Positions 58,924 through 64,000 of a stretch of 64,000 bases of DNA are shown here, piece by piece. Every line of letters starts with the position of its first letter. The first letter of the stretch is position 1. The notes under the pieces were generated by a model, which searched no databases, was not told the DNA's origin, and saw only the letters and a program-made list of their open reading frames with translations. The stretch lies in contig QNQO01009168.1 of the NCBI GenBank assembly GCA_003290165.1, positions 62,001-126,000 of the forward strand, written 5' to 3'. Made by a program: the position numbers and the translations under genes. The DNA is from Berberis thunbergii. Lineage: Eukaryota; Streptophyta; Magnoliopsida; Ranunculales; Berberidaceae.

Positions 58924-60458
58924 AAAAACTCGAGATATGTGATGCCGCGCACCTGGAGGAGACCCATCCCTCGCCTTCTAAAATTCCTGGTTCATGCATA
59001 GTGTGACCATAAACCAAACCCTATCTATGAACCCAAATGGTTCACCTCAATCTGGACCACATTATGAACCATGGACCATCAAAGCTTGAACCCACATAGG
59101 CCCCAATTTGGGTCCCATCATAAACCTTTCCACGTTCCCATAACTACCCCTGGTCCCACTTACATATCTGCTTGAATAAAACGTGTGGTAAGTTATTTCA
59201 GCGAGTGAAATATTGCATAGTGTACAAATGTATCAAAGCTTCTAATTAGGGTTATACATTTATACAATCCAATTAGCAACCAAAGTAGATTTTGTAAAAT
59301 ATTTAAGAATTTTTGTTGTGTTAAATTTAATTAGGGATTGAAATATTCTCTAAGCTTTTGCAAATCAAAACCATAATATGAGTAAGTTTAAGGCATCACT
59401 TACCCTACCTCGAGGACAAATGATAAAATCCGGATAGCTACAAGCCTACAACACCTTTGTTATATTTGAACAATGTTTACTTGTCTTAGGAACGAAGATA
59501 GACAAAAATGGTCACCTTATTTGGATATTGGTTTGCACGATTATCAAATTTTATTGTATCATTTCATGCCCAACATGTTTTGGTGTATGCGTGAGTGTAT
59601 ATATATATTAACAAGATCCTATAACTATCTCAGAAATAACATGTGTCACTAACAGGATTCAAATTCAAAACCTGTGGTTTCATCTGCCACAACTCTAGCA
59701 ACTAGCTAGTATCCCATTGACACAAAAATATTTCACTGAAAAGCTCGACACTCTTTGGGCAAATATATAGCTAAACATAAATGTAGATTTTCATATGATT
59801 GGAGTTAGATTTTTCCGAGTACTCCAGATAATCTTGATGACTTTGTCGTACTTTGCATTATTGGCCTCGCAAGACGTCATTAGCTTCCCCCTTTCTAATC
59901 TTAGTATCTTCGAAAATACACTTATCATCACCGTATACGACAAGTGATCATGTTTTACTCACCGTATAATCATGTGATACAACAAGTAATGCTATGGTTT
60001 TTTCCTCGTATAATTTGTTAACATCTTCTACAAATCAAGTTTTTTAACGAGACAAATCCAAAACAAAACTCGCCAAAATCAAAGAGTGTGAAAACTAAAT
60101 TATAGCTCAAATAACCTCATTTCCAATACATGATGGATGGTCTAGAACTCTGATACTTACTATTTCCTGAAAATAATCAAGAACTTATCGTCATTCAACC
60201 ATTCAATTTTCATACAAAAACTTAAACACAATGCACTAAATGCATTATCCTTTATATTTAAAAAAAAATAAAATTAGATTACCTTTTATGCTTCAAAACT
60301 TATCTATGAATTATCATGGAGCTAAAAGGGATATAACTCAGAGAATTTTTTTTTTCTTGATACTTGTACTTATTCCCCAAGCATCAAATAATCTCCTAGT
60401 TTTTTTTTTCCTCAAATATTCCATGCTTTATTCCTCATATATTTTTAAAAGATAAATG
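58924..60458. other. Non-coding spacer
   Basis: No gene or element recognised. Confidence 0.4.
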
Positions 60459-60466
60459 CTAAAAAC

Positions 60467-61090
60467 AAGGGGTGGACATTCCATTCCGCGATCCCAAACT
60501 CATCCTGATCCCGTCTCGTCCTAATATTTTGGGTTATTTTGGAATTGATCAAGCTCATCTCGATCTCGTCCCGTCTCGATCTAGAGTAGGATGGGATCGG
60601 GATGAATTTTTAATCTCGTCTATCTCATTCCGTCCAGAATTTATTTATTTAATATTTATTATTATTAATTTTAATCAAAATACTCTTATAAATTAAAGTT
60701 TATGATGTGTTGAAATTAAATCAATGTAAGATAAAATTATATACGAAATATAAATGAATTGAATAATTAATTCTAAATGAAATTTAATAGTTATTTGTCT
60801 TTTAAAAAAATTATATTTATTTATTTAATATCTATTATTATTTATGATATAAGTTATATTTATATAAATTTGATATTATTAGTGTATGAGTAATGTTTGA
60901 TACAACTTTTTATTTTATTTTTTATTGAGAACTATTTAGTACGTGCCCATAACGTCCCGTTTTGATCCCATTTGAGATTGTACGAGGTCGAAATGAGGTT
61001 TATCCCATTCCACTCTATTCCAATTTCAAATGAACAAAATGAAACAGAAATTGATCAATCCCATCCCATCCCATCCCGAACTCACCCCTA
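60467..61090. mobile_element. Non-autonomous hAT-type element, family 2
   Basis: Ends AAGGGGTGGACATTCC and CCCGAACTCACCCCTA share an inverted AGGGGTG. It has a perfect 8-bp duplication CTAAAAAC at 60459-60466 and 61091-61098. The interior has GATCCCATCCC/GGGATCGGGATG-type subterminal repeats around an AT-rich core, with no coding capacity (624 bp). Confidence 0.85.
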
Positions 61091-61512
61091 CTAAAAACCC
61101 AACAACTAATGCAACTCATAAGCTTTTTTCTAAATACATTTTTTCTCATCATTCCTTACCTTATTGTCCCAAGTCAGCAATTAATTTTGACACTAATTGC
61201 TTCCATTTGTTACCTTAACTTTTTCGCAAAGCACCTTTATTCATTGACCTTCCATGACCATCACTCTTTACCATAATAAAGATACCTTATTACCTTAATC
61301 ATAATTTAAAAAAGAACCCAATACAATTTACCAAAAAGAAAATAACTATTTTAAGGGGTATGTGGCAAAAATAAGCAGACTTGGATCTCTGCATGATGGG
61401 ACCTGCCATTACTTCACCAAAACCCATCTCTTCTTCTTATTCTCTCCATAAACCACCACCCCATTTTTCACCACTTCCTCTACCACCCATCATCACCACC
61501 ACCTCTTGAGAG

Positions 61513-62479
61513 ATGGTGGGCTTGAGGATTCTACTTGAAGCTTCTTCCCATCATAAGACCAACAACAATAAGAGCACCCCACAAGTTATTTACAAGACCA
61601 AAACCATCTCCATCAAACCCATCACCACCACTCTTCCTCCATCTCCTTCTCCTTCTCAACCATGCTCCTCTTCATCAACTTTCTTTTACCCCTCATCTCC
61701 CCTTCCACCAATTAACTTCCTTGATGCTTGCTTCCTCTGTCGGAAGAGACTCTTGCCTAGCAAAGACATCTTCATGTACAAGTAAGTGAAACCAAATTTC
61801 TTTCAATACCAAATCATCATTACTTTTTCTCTAATTTTCACTTCTCACTAACATGCATTTTGTTCATGTTCATGACAAATCCTCAATAGTACTCTGTCTC
61901 TCAAAAGACTTAAATCTTACTCTGTTTGTCTTGAACTTGAAAACATTAAAAATTCTATGGTAAATTTTACTTCTTTTCCCCTGCAAGTCTCCATTTTTGT
62001 GCATTTTGAGAGAAACCCAGACCATGATTTTGTCTTCCAACCTGAAACAAGCAATACCCAAATCTTCTTTCCTCTTCTAAAACTTACTCTGTTTTCTCCG
62101 AGTTTCCATTTTTACACATTGATGAAACCCAAAGAACTTACTTTTTGAAAACCTAATTGGGTAATCACTGAAACCAACATTTATTTAATCTTTTTGGAGT
62201 ACTTGAAGAGATACCCCAGATCTTGATTTGAGTTCTAATTGGTGAAAACTTGATTGTTCTTCACTCTGTTATAGGGGAGATCGAGCTTTTTGTAGTGTGG
62301 ACTGCAGGTACACACATATTTTAATGGATGAAGAGATTGTCAAGAAGAAGAAACACCACCCAGTGGTTGAAATGAAACCCACAACCACCCCCACTGCTGT
62401 GGCTTCTGCTTCTGCTGCCTCTGCCCCTCGTTATCAACGCAAGCACCACCACCTCGGTGGTAGGGGTGGACGCGCTTAG
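61513..62479 (+). CDS. FCS-like zinc finger (FLZ / DUF581) protein
   Basis: Two exons: 61513-61781 and 62275-62479 (GTAAGT donor; AG acceptor), giving 157 residues. The single FLZ domain covers about residues 69-108: FLDACFLCRKRLLPSKDIFM, then YKGDRAFCSVDCRYTHIL. Zinc ligands are Cys73, Cys76, Cys96 and Cys100, and the intron falls inside the domain, in the Lys90 codon. FLZ proteins are plant-specific adaptors that bind SnRK1 kinase subunits in energy and stress signalling. The N-terminal part is Ser/Pro/Thr-rich; the C-terminal tail is basic with His and Ala/Ser runs (KKKKHH, ASASAASA, KHHH). The N-terminus MVGLRILLE is the start shared by many FLZ proteins, which supports the chosen ATG. 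Confidence 0.94.
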
Positions 62480-64000
62480 TAAAAGCCCGGGGTGCGAATA
62501 TAAGAAATGAGAGAAGGAATAACTTGACAATTTTACCATGAGAAATATGTGTAATGCCTAATATACCCTTCTTCGTCTTCTTGTTCTTCTTTGCTTCCTT
62601 GTATGAAACCAAAAGGTGATTGGGTTTGCACTTTGCAGTGCAGAAGAAGAATTTACTGCCAAATCTGCCCTTGGTTTTTGCTCTTGCGCAGCTAGAAAGG
62701 CTCGGAGCTTTGTAGGGGCATTTTGGTCAAGTGGGATTTTTAGTTAATTGCAAAAAAAAAAAAAAAAAAAAATTAGATTACATTAGTTGTGTCCAATTTA
62801 TTATTACTGATTAATCATATAAGTTGATTAGTGAGGAGTATTTGGCTCTTAACGATGCATCTTCTACAAGATAGGATCCTAAACCAATTGTGGTTTAAGA
62901 TTGCTTGTTTGGAATATAATGTGGAGTCTTGAATGAACAAAAAAAAAAGGTATTTAAATAAGAATTATTTGATCATTATTCAAGAAAAAACTTAGGTGGT
63001 GTTTGTTCATTGTTATAGTAAAATCAAAGTTTTGAACTAGTGATTATACAACTCATCATTGTGTTTGGGATGCCAAAGTTATGACACCTTGCATGAACAC
63101 TGAACTTTGATATCAGGAGGTGCTTCGTTCATGGTTCGATAATCTGGTGTCATGGGCATGGAGGAATCACACCAATCCAGCTCGAACTTGGTGGTTAAAC
63201 TTCACTGCAATGACAATAATTGGGGAAAGTCTTGCAGAAAAATAGCTGAATGCTAGGATGATAAAAAAAACTTAAAACGCCTCTCATTCTTAATTTCATA
63301 TGATTTAAGCTAAAGTATGCTTGTTGGTTCCATATATGCAGGGAATATGATACTGACATAGAGAGGTTTGTAAGCCAAATTTTTAAATTTGTCAATCTTG
63401 AAAAACTTCGTTAATTGCAAGTAGAATATAGACTGAGATATTTGTAATGATGAAGTTGCATATTATTTGAGAAGAGTAAGGGACATACTAATTATAAGTT
63501 AGAAATGCTTTAAAACCTAGATTAGATAATTAGTCTATAAAAGTGCAAGAGAGTGCTACTTGTGAGCCAACTCGAATGGTTCTCAATACCTATATATAGG
63601 TAGGGTAGTCCACCAACCCTCTTAGATAGGTTGGAATTTAGATGGCCTAAAAAAAAAAAACTAATTAGTTCAATTGCAAGATCAAAGCAAACACCCATTA
63701 TGATTTATTTTTTCTTCTTTTTAAAGAGTTGGTCTTTATTGTAAATCACTATCAGTTCACTAATGAACTTACCAATGGAGATAATATTAGTCTCTACAAA
63801 TTTATGTCGAAAAAATTTCATTATTAAAAGATTATAGGTCTAGAATTTAGAATAATCTTAAGTCAATGGTTATTTAAGTGTGTCGGGCGCATTCTGGCAC
63901 AACCATCAACATATTCTTTCTAACACCCAACCATCTCCGCTTCCAAGAGTGTGAATGTGTCTTATCATTCATACTAGTTCAAAGGCTGACAGACTACTAT
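62480..64000. other. Downstream region of FLZ and non-coding edge
   Basis: Probable 3' UTR of the FLZ gene to about 62750, followed by a run of 21 A (62752-62772) and AT-rich DNA. No further gene or repeat was recognised up to the window edge. Confidence 0.4.

Noticed and set aside
1..64000. tRNA, rRNA or snoRNA genes
   Set aside because: No cloverleaf with conserved A and B boxes or other RNA signature was recognised by eye; small RNAs could still have been missed.

Overview
This window is nuclear DNA from a flowering plant, most likely a eudicot. The genes are split by short GT-AG introns, the background is AT-rich, and almost everything between genes is plant transposable-element DNA. No tRNA, rRNA, CRISPR or bacterial-type operon was seen. 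The species cannot be named from the sequence alone.

Layout. 1-4.5 kb: a minus-strand cluster of soluble epoxide hydrolase genes, with one copy cut by the window edge, two decayed partial copies and one intact four-exon gene. 4.5-15 kb: transposon-rich DNA, dominated by a 5'-truncated Ty3/gypsy chromovirus broken by at least two later insertions. 16-26.6 kb: the conserved gene island, with a second intact epoxide hydrolase (+), a seven-exon FAHD1-type acylpyruvase (-) and a five-exon ribosomal protein eL18 gene (-) with a typical ribosomal-protein promoter. 26.7-35.8 kb: gene-poor DNA with a broken RNase H1 N-domain protein, a broken FAR1-related (FRS) gene and tandem repeats. 38-49.3 kb: two nearly complete but inactivated Ty1/copia elements in opposite orientation. 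49.3-50.6 kb: a 1.1-kb palindromic Mutator-type element. 51.7-53.3 kb: an intact MATE (DTX-type) transporter gene. 53.5-61.1 kb: small DNA transposons, one nested in another. 61.5-62.5 kb: an intact two-exon FCS-like zinc finger (FLZ) gene. The rest is non-coding.

Six genes look intact: two epoxide hydrolases, FAHD1, RPL18, MATE and FLZ. They are unrelated housekeeping, metabolic and regulatory genes with no sign of acting as one pathway. The epoxide hydrolase cluster is the only local gene family.

The most unusual feature is a family of about ten short hairpin (foldback) elements spread over the whole window. Five copies are flanked by perfect 9-bp direct repeats, all different (TTATTAAAA, AAACTAAAA, ACCTGGGAA, AACAAATTA, ATAAAGATA). 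This shows they are transposed elements, and the 9-bp length points to the Mutator superfamily. They share an ATTCTA-type terminus but carry two different stem sequences. A much larger palindrome at 49335-50453 also has a 9-bp target duplication. Three hAT-type miniature elements with 8-bp duplications and two CACTA-like miniature elements were also delimited. Exon and repeat boundaries were worked out by eye from splice signals and reading frame.
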